From: JBKHJA01 sp046538375
Lineage (GTDB): Bacteria > Acidobacteriota > Aminicenantia > Aminicenantales > Aminicenantaceae
Assembly: GCA_046538375.1 (NCBI GenBank)
Contig: JBKHJA010000087.1
Coordinates: forward strand, 1 to 11,801
Length of the DNA: 11,801 nucleotides
Reading direction: 5' to 3'
Shown: piece after piece, positions 1 through 6,502 of the stretch
Layout: each line of letters opens with the position of its first letter
Position numbering within the stretch: position 1 is the first letter of the stretch
Notes under the pieces: generated by a model
Database searches by the model: none
Told to the model about the DNA's origin: nothing
What the model saw: the letters and a program-made list of their open reading frames with translations, nothing else
Translations under genes and position numbers: made by a program

Positions 1-190
1 CGCCGAGTATGTTTGAGCATACTCAGATAAGACATATGAAACATGTATGGGTACAGATAAGCGATACTCCCATATAACTGACATGCGCAGTTACGCAGGC
101 GCTGAGATGGACGGTGAGGGAACGGCGTGAAAAACCTGGACGGGAGCGAAGCCATTCCCAAATACATGTTCTTAGTATCTCACCCCCTGA
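1..190 (+). mobile_element. Candidate group II intron remnant (5' part of domain I, 3'-truncated)
   Basis: The stretch folds into a run of small hairpins: GAGTATG 5-11 with CATACTC 18-24; TATGGG 46-51 with CCCATA 69-74; AACTG 76-80 with CAGTT 88-92; and a nested arm GGTGA 113-117 with TCACC 180-184 enclosing GGGAA 118-122 with TTCCC 155-159 and GGC 124-126 with GCC 151-153. The order of arms, and the motif AAACCTGGACGGGAG inside the last one, resemble domain I of bacterial group II introns as I remember them. The window opens with CGCCG, which would fit an intron beginning GUGCG about three bases before the edge. No maturase, domain V or domain VI follows; the sequence runs into a promoter and a glycosyltransferase gene by position 217. 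It would therefore be a remnant missing its 3' part. The family assignment is from memory, not from a covariance-model search, so another structured RNA is possible. Confidence 0.5.
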
Positions 191-216
191 AAAAAAGATG
201 CTTACTTAGCGGTTGA

Positions 217-245
217 TTGACTTTCGCCCTCCCCTTTGTTATAGA
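217..245 (+). promoter_or_regulatory. Putative sigma70-type promoter of the glycosyltransferase gene
   Basis: TTGACT (217-222, 5/6 to the -35 consensus) and TATAGA (240-245, 4/6 to the -10 consensus) are separated by exactly 17 bases. Transcription would begin near 252, leaving a leader of only about 14 nt before the ATG at 266. It lies downstream of the structured stretch at 1-190, so that stretch would not be part of this transcript. Prediction from sequence only. Confidence 0.45.
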
Positions 246-265
246 AAAATCGGGCACAATCCGAG

Positions 266-1789
266 ATGCCGGATCATAACTTTCATACTCCCTCCATAAA
301 AATCGAATGGAGAAGCAGACATGCTTATCTCATCCTTCTCTTCTCGTTGGCCGCAGTCTTTCTCTTCTCCAACCTCTGGATCGGCGACTTGGGTCTGGAC
401 TCCTGTGCTTACGCCACCATTTCCAGGTCCATTTTAAGGACCAACGACTGGATTGTCCCTCACTACCAGCACTGTCAAGAATTTTCGGACTGCTGGCTTC
501 ATCCACCTTTGTTTTACTGGATGACAGCCTTAAGCTTTAAAATATTCGGAGTCAACGAGTTTGCAGCCAGGTTCATCTCCGCCCTTCTGGGGGTGGGTAC
601 GGTACTCCTGGTCTACATGATGGGCTTAAGAGTGAGCCGTTCCTACAGAATTGGTTTTTTATCGGGTTTTGTCCTTCTCTTCACCCAGCCATTTTTAGAC
701 CTGAGCAGGAAATGCCAGCTGGATGTTCCCCTGGCCTTCTTCATCACTCTGTCCATGTTCACTTTTGTTTTGGCCATCCAGAAAAATGAAAAATACTATA
801 TCCTTACCGGCCTGTTCACTGGACTGGCTGTTTTGACCAAAGGCCTGCCAGCTTTTTCCATCCTGGGTATTATCTTCCTTTATTTCCTGTTGAAGGGAGA
901 TTTTAAATTTTTCATCAGACCCCCTTTCTATATTTTACTTTTACTGGTTATTCTGACTCTCTGTATATGGATCATTCCGTTGATCTCCGTGGGGAAGTTT
1001 AAAAATTTCATAAGCGGCTATTTCGTAGGCCAAATATGGACCAATCTCTCCGGTACTGAGAGTGCGGGCAAGGTAAATTTTTGGGCAACGATTCAGGATT
1101 ACTTCTGGTATATCACCATTCTGGCCAAAAGATACTGGCCCTGGTTTCCTTTCCTCCTCCTTTCCATCTATTTTGGCTTCAAGAGGCTAAGAGTAAAAAA
1201 AATATTATTGGTTTTCATGCTGTGGATTTTTATCCTGATTTTCAGCTTCAGCCTGGGTGAAACCAAATTTTACAGGTACCTGGCTCCTGTCTACCCTGCC
1301 TCTGCTGTTCTGATCGGGGTGGTTTTAGGAGAAAAGATTTCTGAAAAGGTCTTCAAAGCAGTCCTTAATTTTTCCTTGATTTTTCTTTTGACAGTGCTGG
1401 TGGCCACTTCCATCTTCCCTTTGTACTTTGGCAGGATCAACGCCCCTGACAAAACAGAGATAAAGAAGTTTTCCCCTTACATAAAGCAGATCACCAAAAA
1501 GGACCAATTCATATCTGTATACAGGATGAATTATTGGGGGGCGGTGGCTGATTTTGCCTTTTATGTGGACAGACCTGTCAAAGATTACCACACAGAGGAA
1601 TCATTCTCTCTATCCATGCACAGAGACACTTCCTTCGGGTATATAAAGAAACAGGACTATGAGGCTTTATCCAAGGAATTTAAGAAGAGCTATCTGCCGG
1701 TGGCAGCTACAGAAAATTTTCTTCTGATCACTCCAGTCCAGAATATAAAAAGCTTACAGCAGAGGATGTTTCCCGTCTTTATTTACTGA
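266..1789 (+). CDS. PMT/ArnT-type membrane glycosyltransferase (GT39/GT83-like)
   Basis: This 507-residue polytopic inner-membrane protein is probably a polyprenyl-phosphate-sugar-dependent glycosyltransferase that moves a sugar onto lipid or protein on the periplasmic side. A first membrane helix (about 20-38) is followed by a loop with the family's acidic site (D41/D45 in DLGLDSCAYA), where relatives have DE..YA. HPPLFYW (79-85) and NEFAARF (97-103) match the usual (K/H)PPL.YW and EFAAR blocks. Further helices lie at about 104-122, 128-142, 153-170, 178-210, 220-242, 294-304, 312-330, 341-355 and 366-388, with TKG (191-193) and KFYRYLAPVYPA (334-345) matching conserved family segments. The last 120 residues form a soluble C-terminal domain, as is common here. 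No strong ribosome-binding site precedes the ATG, but the next in-frame Met (M86) lies beyond the catalytic loop, so this start is right or nearly so. The stop codon shares its last base with the inverted repeat at 1789. The sugar and acceptor cannot be read from sequence. Confidence 0.85.
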   Translation: MPDHNFHTPSIKIEWRSRHAYLILLFSLAAVFLFSNLWIGDLGLDSCAYATISRSILRTNDWIVPHYQHCQEFSDCWLHPPLFYWMTALSFKIFGVNEFAARFISALLGVGTVLLVYMMGLRVSRSYRIGFLSGFVLLFTQPFLDLSRKCQLDVPLAFFITLSMFTFVLAIQKNEKYYILTGLFTGLAVLTKGLPAFSILGIIFLYFLLKGDFKFFIRPPFYILLLLVILTLCIWIIPLISVGKFKNFISGYFVGQIWTNLSGTESAGKVNFWATIQDYFWYITILAKRYWPWFPFLLLSIYFGFKRLRVKKILLVFMLWIFILIFSFSLGETKFYRYLAPVYPASAVLIGVVLGEKISEKVFKAVLNFSLIFLLTVLVATSIFPLYFGRINAPDKTEIKKFSPYIKQITKKDQFISVYRMNYWGAVADFAFYVDRPVKDYHTEESFSLSMHRDTSFGYIKKQDYEALSKEFKKSYLPVAATENFLLITPVQNIKSLQQRMFPVFIY

Positions 1790-1832
1790 CCTGGATTATT
1801 CACCAGTCGAGGTTGCCGCAGATACGAGGCAC

Positions 1833-1869
1833 AGGACACGCAGCTGTGGTTCTCCACCGCAAGTGTCCT
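1833..1869 (+). repeat. Imperfect hairpin inside the intergenic element
   Basis: AGGACAC and GTGTCCT form a perfect 7-bp outer stem. An internal loop follows, then GTGG-TTCT-CCAC as a 4-bp inner stem. Such two-stem hairpins are common in REP- or MITE-type repeats. It has no T-run after it, so it is not a typical terminator. Confidence 0.45.
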
Positions 1870-1909
1870 TTAACGAAGTAGATGCGGAAAGTTCGGCTCG
1901 TCCAGAGGG

Positions 1910-2038
1910 TAAAAAAGGCCGATTTAAGATGAAATAGAATGACAAAGTTTAAGAAACTCACTTTCTCTTCGTACGCCTCAAGGAATTCCCTTAAATTATT
2001 CATGCTACTTGTGATATAAAACTTATCGGCCTTTTTTA
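1910..2038. terminator. Possible bidirectional terminator formed by a 14-bp perfect inverted repeat
   Basis: TAAAAAAGGCCGAT (1910-1923) is the exact reverse complement of ATCGGCCTTTTTTA (2025-2038), with 101 bases between. Each arm ends in six T on the transcript that reaches it second, so the pair could stop transcripts from both convergent flanking genes. The loop is much longer than in standard intrinsic terminators, so the repeat may instead be a structural part of the surrounding element. Confidence 0.3.
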
Positions 2039-2066
2039 TGAGTAGTCCAGGTTGATATCTGTCCCC

Positions 2067-2561
2067 TTATTCCACAGAAAAGAGAAGGGTGCCGGCTTCC
2101 ACAGAATCACCGGCTCTGGGAGCCAACTGAGATACTGTGCCAGATTGAGGGGATTTGATCTCATTCTGCATTTTCATGGCTTCCAGGACTAAAACGGCCT
2201 GGCCCTGCTTCACTTTATCTCCTTCCTTCACCAACACCCTGACGATTTTGCCGGGCATAGAAGTCCGGATATGGCTTTTTTTAGACTTTTCGCTCTTTAT
2301 TCCCAGCAGCTGCCGGGCAGACTTTCGCTCTATTTTGAAAAATCTTCCGTTGATGTACACAGAATAAGAATGAGATGTGTTGGAGTTGATGATGATGTTG
2401 TGTATTTTCCCGTCAATATTTAATAAAACCTCATCTTCACTCACCTGCTCAACGGCCACCTTGTACTTCTTTTTCCCCAGAATGACCTGAATATCGTTCT
2501 TGGCTCTCTCTTCTAAATTGATCTTGAATTCTTTGCCGTCCAGCCAGAAAGAAAAATTCAT
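2067..2561 (-). CDS. Biotin carboxyl carrier protein of an acyl-CoA carboxylase
   Basis: This 164-residue cytosolic carrier subunit bears the biotin that shuttles carboxylate from the biotin carboxylase to the carboxyltransferase. The C-terminal biotinyl domain (about 97-164) starts SMPGKIVRVLVKEGDKV and contains the biotinylation motif EAMKMQNEI with the modified lysine at K130, followed by SPQSGTV. Residues 1-80 form a beta-rich N-terminal part like that of PCC-type carrier proteins and decarboxylase gamma subunits; a short basic linker (80-96) joins the two. The start ATG lies one base after the biotin carboxylase stop (TGA-G-ATG), with AGGTGG upstream inside that gene, so the two are almost certainly co-translated. 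It lacks the long Ala/Pro linker of classical AccB, so the propionyl-CoA carboxylase type fits better. It is the last gene of the minus-strand block; its TAA stop is 14 bp from the intergenic element. Confidence 0.93.
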   Translation of the reverse strand: MNFSFWLDGKEFKINLEERAKNDIQVILGKKKYKVAVEQVSEDEVLLNIDGKIHNIIINSNTSHSYSVYINGRFFKIERKSARQLLGIKSEKSKKSHIRTSMPGKIVRVLVKEGDKVKQGQAVLVLEAMKMQNEIKSPQSGTVSQLAPRAGDSVEAGTLLFSVE

Positions 2562-2562
2562 C

Positions 2563-4083
2563 TCACCACCTGTCGGAGAAGCTCTGCAGCCGCCCCTGGA
2601 ATTTCCAGCTGCTCATCTTCTTTGCCTCTTTCTTTGAAGATGAAGCCAGGCCTCTCTTTTTTTCCAGGTAACTCCTCACTCCGGCTGCTATCAGAGCTAC
2701 CACCTTTTCCTCCGGTTCTCTTCCGTCCTTCTCTTTCTCCAGATTGGAAATGAAATGAGTGTTGTAGTCACCAGCGAAGAATTGAGGATGGAGAAGAATG
2801 CGTTTGAAGAAAGGGATGGTGGTTTTAATGCCGTAAATCTGGTACTCGGATAGAGCTCTGAGCATCCGATGGATGGCCTCAGAACGTGTTTTTCCCCAGG
2901 TGACCAGCTTGGAAAGCAGAGGGTCATACTCCAGGGGAACCACATACCCTTCATAGACTCCGCTGTCATCCCGAATCCCCAGACCCCCACCTGGTGTGCG
3001 AAGGTGCACGATCTTCCCCGGGGAGGGGATGAAATCATTATCCGGATCTTCCGCATAGATACGGCACTCTATGGAAGCTCCTCTCGGTTGAATATCTTCC
3101 TGTTTTATACTCAAAGGCATCCCGGCCGCAATTTCAATCTGACTTTTAACCAGATCTATGCCGGTGACCATTTCGGTGATGGGGTGTTCCACCTGAAGCC
3201 GCGTATTCATCTCCAGGAAATAGAAGTTTTTGTGCTTATCCACCACAAACTCCACTGTCCCTGCATTCTGATAATTCACAGCGGCCGCCGCTCTGACAGC
3301 AATCTCTCCCATTCTCCGACGGGTCACTTCATCCAAAAGCGGAGAAGGCGTTTCCTCCAGCACTTTCTGGTAGCGTCTCTGGATCGAACACTCCCGCTCT
3401 CCCAAATAGACGATATTCCCAAAATGATCGGCCAGGATCTGAATCTCGATGTGATGAGGTTCCTGGATATATTTTTCTATATAGATGGAAGGATCATCAA
3501 AGCTTGACAGGGCTTCCGATTGAGCCAAACGATACGAGGAGAGAAGCTCTGCTTTCTTTTTCACCAGTCTCAATCCCTTGCCTCCGCCGCCAGCAGAGGC
3601 CTTGAGCAGCAGAGGAAAGCCCACCTGCCCGGCCTTCTCCTCCAAATCCTTTTCGTCTTTGATGGACTCCACAGTCCCGGGTATGATGGGCACGCCGGCT
3701 TCCCTCATCCGCTTTCGAGAAGCCGTCTTGTTGCCCATGATCTTGATGGGTTCAGAAGGGGGACCGATAAATTGAATATCCTCCTGTTCGCATCTTCTCA
3801 CCAGCTCCGGATTTTCAGCCAAGAATCCATAGCCAGGATGAACAGCCTGACACTGACTTTTTTTAGCTGCTTCCATTATCTTATGGACATTCAGATAACT
3901 TTCCGATGGTTTGGCCTTCCCGATACAATAAGCCTCTTCTGCCAGCCTCACGTGCAGGGCCTTGCTGTCTACTTCTGAATAGACGGCCACCGGCACTATA
4001 CCCATCTCCCGGCAGGCCCGGATGACCCGGACAGCGATCTCCCCTCTATTGGCTATCAGTACCTTCTTGAATATCTCAGGCAT
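2563..4083 (-). CDS. accC: Biotin carboxylase subunit of acyl-CoA carboxylase
   Basis: This 506-residue ATP-grasp enzyme carboxylates the biotin of the neighbouring carrier protein with bicarbonate and ATP. The N-terminal domain opens KKVLIANRGEIAVRVIRAC (6-24) and includes HPGYGFLAENPE (82-93). The ATP-grasp domain has KASAGGGGKG (161-170, the glycine-rich lid after the ATP-binding K161), H210/H211, and the active-site block EMNTRLQVEHPITEMVTG (291-308) with E291 and R295. R341 in IECRIYAED begins the C-terminal domain. The catalytic body ends near 450, the usual AccC length. Residues 451-506 are an extra lysine-rich tail (EKKRGLASSSKKEAKKM), as seen in some PccA-type subunits before a carrier domain, here uncoupled into a separate gene one base downstream. 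The start follows GGTGAG by a short gap, and a stop codon lies just upstream in frame. The upstream pccB-type gene is 94 bp away. Confidence 0.95.
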   Translation of the reverse strand: MPEIFKKVLIANRGEIAVRVIRACREMGIVPVAVYSEVDSKALHVRLAEEAYCIGKAKPSESYLNVHKIMEAAKKSQCQAVHPGYGFLAENPELVRRCEQEDIQFIGPPSEPIKIMGNKTASRKRMREAGVPIIPGTVESIKDEKDLEEKAGQVGFPLLLKASAGGGGKGLRLVKKKAELLSSYRLAQSEALSSFDDPSIYIEKYIQEPHHIEIQILADHFGNIVYLGERECSIQRRYQKVLEETPSPLLDEVTRRRMGEIAVRAAAAVNYQNAGTVEFVVDKHKNFYFLEMNTRLQVEHPITEMVTGIDLVKSQIEIAAGMPLSIKQEDIQPRGASIECRIYAEDPDNDFIPSPGKIVHLRTPGGGLGIRDDSGVYEGYVVPLEYDPLLSKLVTWGKTRSEAIHRMLRALSEYQIYGIKTTIPFFKRILLHPQFFAGDYNTHFISNLEKEKDGREPEEKVVALIAAGVRSYLEKKRGLASSSKKEAKKMSSWKFQGRLQSFSDRW

Positions 4084-4177
4084 TTCTATCTCACCGGGTT
4101 ACTGTTTATATCCTGTCTTGAAATCTTATTCCCTTCTTCTTCTGGTATTTTTTGTCAAAGCCGCACCTCCCTTTTGC
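4084..4177 (-). other. Intergenic gap between carboxyltransferase and biotin carboxylase genes
   Basis: This 94-bp spacer holds the biotin carboxylase ribosome-binding site (CCCGGTGAG shortly before its ATG). I see no convincing promoter or terminator, so the genes on either side are probably co-transcribed. Confidence 0.5.
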
Positions 4178-5728
4178 TTAGAGAGGTATATTTCCGTGTT
4201 TTTTGGGAGGATTTTTATCTCTTTTATTTTCAAGCATTTTCAGAGCCTGTATAAGCTTCAGCCGGGTGAATTTGGGTTCTATCACCTCATCCAGATAACC
4301 CTTCTCACAGGCGATATAAGGATTGGCCAATTTTTCTCTAAACTCCCTTATCTTTTCTTCCCTTAACTTCTCGGAATTTCTGGCTTTCTCCAATTCCTTT
4401 CTGTACACAATATTCACCGCTCCCTCCGGACCCATAACCGCTATCTCTGCGGTGGGATAAGCATAGTTTATATCTGCTCTGATATGCTTGGAAGCCATAA
4501 CGCAATAGGCTCCTCCGTAAGCTTTGCGGGTGATAACAGTGATTTTGGGAACAGTGGCTTCAGAGAAAGCATACAGGAGTTTTGCCCCATGGCGAATAAT
4601 CCCTCCATGCTCCTGAGAAACTCCGGGAAGAAAACCAGGAACATCTTCAAAGGTGATCAAAGGGATATTGAAGGCATCACAGAAACGCACAAAACGTGCT
4701 CCTTTATCAGAGCCGTTGATATCCAGGGCCCCGGCCAGATGGTCTGGCTGATTGGCCACCACAGCCACAGATTTCCCTCCCAGCCGGCCGAACCCGATCA
4801 CCATATTCTGGGCATACTGGCTCTGGACTTCGAAGAAATCATTCTCATCCAGGACTTCGCGAATAATGGCCCGGATGTCATAGGGCTGGTTGGGATCATC
4901 GGGAACCATGAAATTAAGCTCCGGGTTAGTCCTGTCCGGAGGATCACCTGTTTCTTTTTCTGGGGGATCCTCCATGTTGTTATCAGGAATGAAGGAGAGG
5001 AGTTCCCGGATCAAAGAATAGGCGTGTTCTTCGTTCTCCGCTGCAAAATGAGCCACTCCACTCAGGGCGTTATGGGCCTCTGCTCCCCCCAGATCCTCCA
5101 TGGTCACCGCCTCTCCGGTCACCGCCTTGATCACTTGTGGACCGGTGATGAACATGTTGCTGATACCTTTGGTCATGATGATAAAATCAGTCATGGCCGG
5201 GGAATACACAGCTCCTCCGGCACAGGGCCCCATGATGGCCGAGATCTGGGGGATAACTCCAGAAGCCAGAACATTCCTCAAGAAAATATCAGCGTAACCC
5301 CCCAGACTGGCTACGCCTTCCTGGATTCGTGCCCCTCCTGAGTCGTTAAGCCCGATTATGGGTGCTCCCACTTTCATGGCCAAATCCATGATCTTGACAA
5401 TCTTGGCAGCATTGGCGCCGCTCAATGAGCCCCCAAACACTGTGAAATCCTGGGCAAAGATAAAAACAGTCCGGCCTTCGATGGTTCCGTAGCCGGTGAC
5501 CACTCCGTCTCCGTAGATTCTCTTCTTTTCCATCCCGAAATCACGGCTCTGATGAACAACAAGCTTATCCGTTTCCTGGAAGGAGCCTTCATCAAGAAGA
5601 AGACTGACTCTTTCTCTGGCGGTGAGCTTTTCAGCCTGGTGCTGCCTTTCTATCCTTTCTCTGCCTCCTCCTGAGTCGGCCAGACGGTTTTTTTCTTCTA
5701 ATTCTTTTATCTTTTTTTCGATGCTCAT
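4178..5728 (-). CDS. pccB: Acyl-CoA (propionyl-CoA type) carboxyltransferase subunit
   Basis: This 516-residue crotonase-fold enzyme transfers carboxylate from biotin to acyl-CoA, most likely giving methylmalonyl-CoA from propionyl-CoA. The two carboxyltransferase halves are complete. The N-half has KLTARERVSLLLDEGSF (34-50), FGGSLSGANAAKI (98-110), DSGGARIQEGVASLGGYADIF (129-149) and GPCAGGAVYSPAMTDF (167-182). The C-half has NQPDHLAGALDINGSDKGARF (326-346), EDVPGFLPGVSQEHGGIIRHG (361-381) and RKAYGGAYCVMASKH (401-415). GGA (131-133) and GGA (405-407) would form the two oxyanion holes. D419 in RADINYAYP matches the aspartate that favours propionyl- over longer acyl-CoA in characterised Streptomyces PccB. 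Methylmalonyl-CoA decarboxylase alpha subunits look alike, but here a biotin carboxylase is present and no membrane beta subunit is seen, which points to a carboxylase. It starts 14 bp after the transaldolase stop; the ribosome-binding site is weak. Confidence 0.93.
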   Translation of the reverse strand: MSIEKKIKELEEKNRLADSGGGRERIERQHQAEKLTARERVSLLLDEGSFQETDKLVVHQSRDFGMEKKRIYGDGVVTGYGTIEGRTVFIFAQDFTVFGGSLSGANAAKIVKIMDLAMKVGAPIIGLNDSGGARIQEGVASLGGYADIFLRNVLASGVIPQISAIMGPCAGGAVYSPAMTDFIIMTKGISNMFITGPQVIKAVTGEAVTMEDLGGAEAHNALSGVAHFAAENEEHAYSLIRELLSFIPDNNMEDPPEKETGDPPDRTNPELNFMVPDDPNQPYDIRAIIREVLDENDFFEVQSQYAQNMVIGFGRLGGKSVAVVANQPDHLAGALDINGSDKGARFVRFCDAFNIPLITFEDVPGFLPGVSQEHGGIIRHGAKLLYAFSEATVPKITVITRKAYGGAYCVMASKHIRADINYAYPTAEIAVMGPEGAVNIVYRKELEKARNSEKLREEKIREFREKLANPYIACEKGYLDEVIEPKFTRLKLIQALKMLENKRDKNPPKKHGNIPL

Positions 5729-5742
5729 TTCAATTTGAAATT

Positions 5743-6390
5743 TTATTCCTTCTCGACCCTGCTCCAGTCCTTCAAAAATCTCTCTATCCCCACATCAGTC
5801 AAGGGGTGGCGAACCATTTTCTCCAAGACCGCAAAGGGCACAGTGGCTATATCGGCTCCCAATAAAGCTGCTTCCACCACGTGAAGAGGATGCCTGATAC
5901 TGGCCACGATCACTTCGGTCTCAAAACCGTAGTTGTCCAACAGGATAAGAATCTGATCCACCAAATCCATTCCTTCATGGGAGATGTCATCGAGCCGACC
6001 CACAAAAGGGCTGATATATCTTGCTCCTGCCTTAGCTGCCAGCAAGGCCTGATTTGGGGAAAAGACCAAGGTGGTGTTGACATGGATGTCTTCCTGGGAG
6101 AGCACTTTAATGGCCTTCAGGCCCTCCACACATACGGGGACCTTGACCACCACATTATCGGCCAATTGAACATGGCGTCTGGCCTCTTCAATGATGTCCT
6201 CAGCCTGGGAAGAAACACACTCCACACTCACCGGGCCGCTGACAATCCCACAAATTTTCCTGACCAGTTCCTGATAATCCAGATTTTCTCTGGAAATGAG
6301 AGTGGGATTGGTGGTGACCCCGTCCAATATCCCCCAGCTTGAAGCTTCTCTTATCTGATCGAGATTGGCGGTGTCAAGAAAAATTTTCAT
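5743..6390 (-). CDS. tal: Transaldolase, TalC/MipB type
   Basis: This 215-residue enzyme is the short transaldolase type, a Schiff-base aldolase of the non-oxidative pentose phosphate pathway that moves dihydroxyacetone units between sugar phosphates. The sequence opens MKIFLDTANLDQIREASSWG and has DGVTTNPTLISRE (23-35). The Schiff-base lysine is K83 in NVVVKVPV, with NTTLVFSPNQALLAAKAGA (105-123) and YISPFVGRLDD (125-135) completing the TIM-barrel signatures. E57 (in VSVEC) and F129 (in SPFVGR) are as in transaldolases; fructose-6-phosphate aldolases have Gln and Tyr there, so transaldolase activity is preferred. A strong site GGGAGGT lies a few bases before the ATG. It heads the carboxylase gene group: the pccB-type gene begins 14 bp after its stop. 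This link to carboxylase genes is not an obvious pathway link and may only reflect shared growth regulation. Confidence 0.92.
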   Translation of the reverse strand: MKIFLDTANLDQIREASSWGILDGVTTNPTLISRENLDYQELVRKICGIVSGPVSVECVSSQAEDIIEEARRHVQLADNVVVKVPVCVEGLKAIKVLSQEDIHVNTTLVFSPNQALLAAKAGARYISPFVGRLDDISHEGMDLVDQILILLDNYGFETEVIVASIRHPLHVVEAALLGADIATVPFAVLEKMVRHPLTDVGIERFLKDWSRVEKE

Positions 6391-6489
6391 GATGACCTCC
6401 CGTATTCATGGACGAGCTCGCCCTCCCTTCGTTCCTCTTTTTACCTGCTGGTTCACTTTATCATACTGGATAAAAAGTTTAAAGCCACC
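6391..6489 (-). other. Intergenic leader before the transaldolase gene
   Basis: This 99-bp gap is the largest break in the minus-strand coding block below hslV. It contains a TATGAT hexamer (a 5/6 match to a -10 box) but no convincing -35 hexamer 17 bases before it. An internal promoter is possible, not shown. The strong ribosome-binding site GGGAGGT sits at its transaldolase-proximal end. Confidence 0.35.
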
Positions 6490-6502
6490 CTAGCTTTTTA
6501 TC
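6469..6502 (-). terminator. Inverted repeat over the FAH gene stop codon, possible weak terminator or attenuator
   Basis: GATAAAAAG (6469-6477) and CTTTTTATC (6494-6502) are a perfect 9-bp inverted repeat with a 16-base loop spanning the TAG stop. A short AAAGC/GCTTT pair is nested inside. The stem is A/T rich and no T-run follows it, so termination would be weak at best. Confidence 0.25.

Larger units (their letters stand above)
1789..2052. mobile_element. MITE-like or decayed insertion element with terminal inverted repeats
   Basis: The 264-bp interval is bounded by near-perfect 14-bp terminal inverted repeats: ACCTGGATTATTCA at 1789-1802 and, on the other strand from 2052 to 2039, ACCTGGACTACTCA (12 of 14 identical). 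It fills almost the whole gap between the convergent glycosyltransferase and carrier-protein genes. Inside are a hairpin (AGGACAC/GTGTCCT with inner GTGG/CCAC) and a second, perfect 14-bp inverted repeat. A 67-codon open frame on the minus strand (2003 down to 1800) begins MNNLREFLEAYEEKVSFL, ends CGNLDW, and has its TGA within the left repeat. I do not recognise this peptide, and it may be a transposase-tail remnant or chance. No clear target-site duplication is visible, so mobility is inferred only from the repeats. Confidence 0.4.

Noticed and set aside
1..265. Riboswitch or leader RNA controlling the glycosyltransferase
   Set aside because: The best promoter (217-245) lies downstream of the structured part, and I could not match the structure to a known riboswitch class. 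An upstream promoter outside the window would reopen this.
2869..3978. Two plus-strand open frames of 212 and 152 codons
   Set aside because: They are antisense to the biotin carboxylase, whose ATP-grasp motifs are intact; no independent start signal or recognisable domain was seen.
4484..5341. Long open frame (285 codons) on the plus strand
   Set aside because: It lies wholly within the carboxyltransferase gene on the opposite strand; that gene has complete family motifs, and the plus-strand translation shows no recognisable domain.
2067..5728. Sodium-pumping methylmalonyl-CoA decarboxylase
   Set aside because: The carboxyltransferase and carrier resemble its alpha and gamma parts, but an ATP-using biotin carboxylase is present and no membrane beta subunit or delta subunit is in the window.
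5743..6390. Fructose-6-phosphate aldolase
   Set aside because: E57 and F129 match transaldolase residues; the aldolase subgroup has Gln and Tyr at these places.
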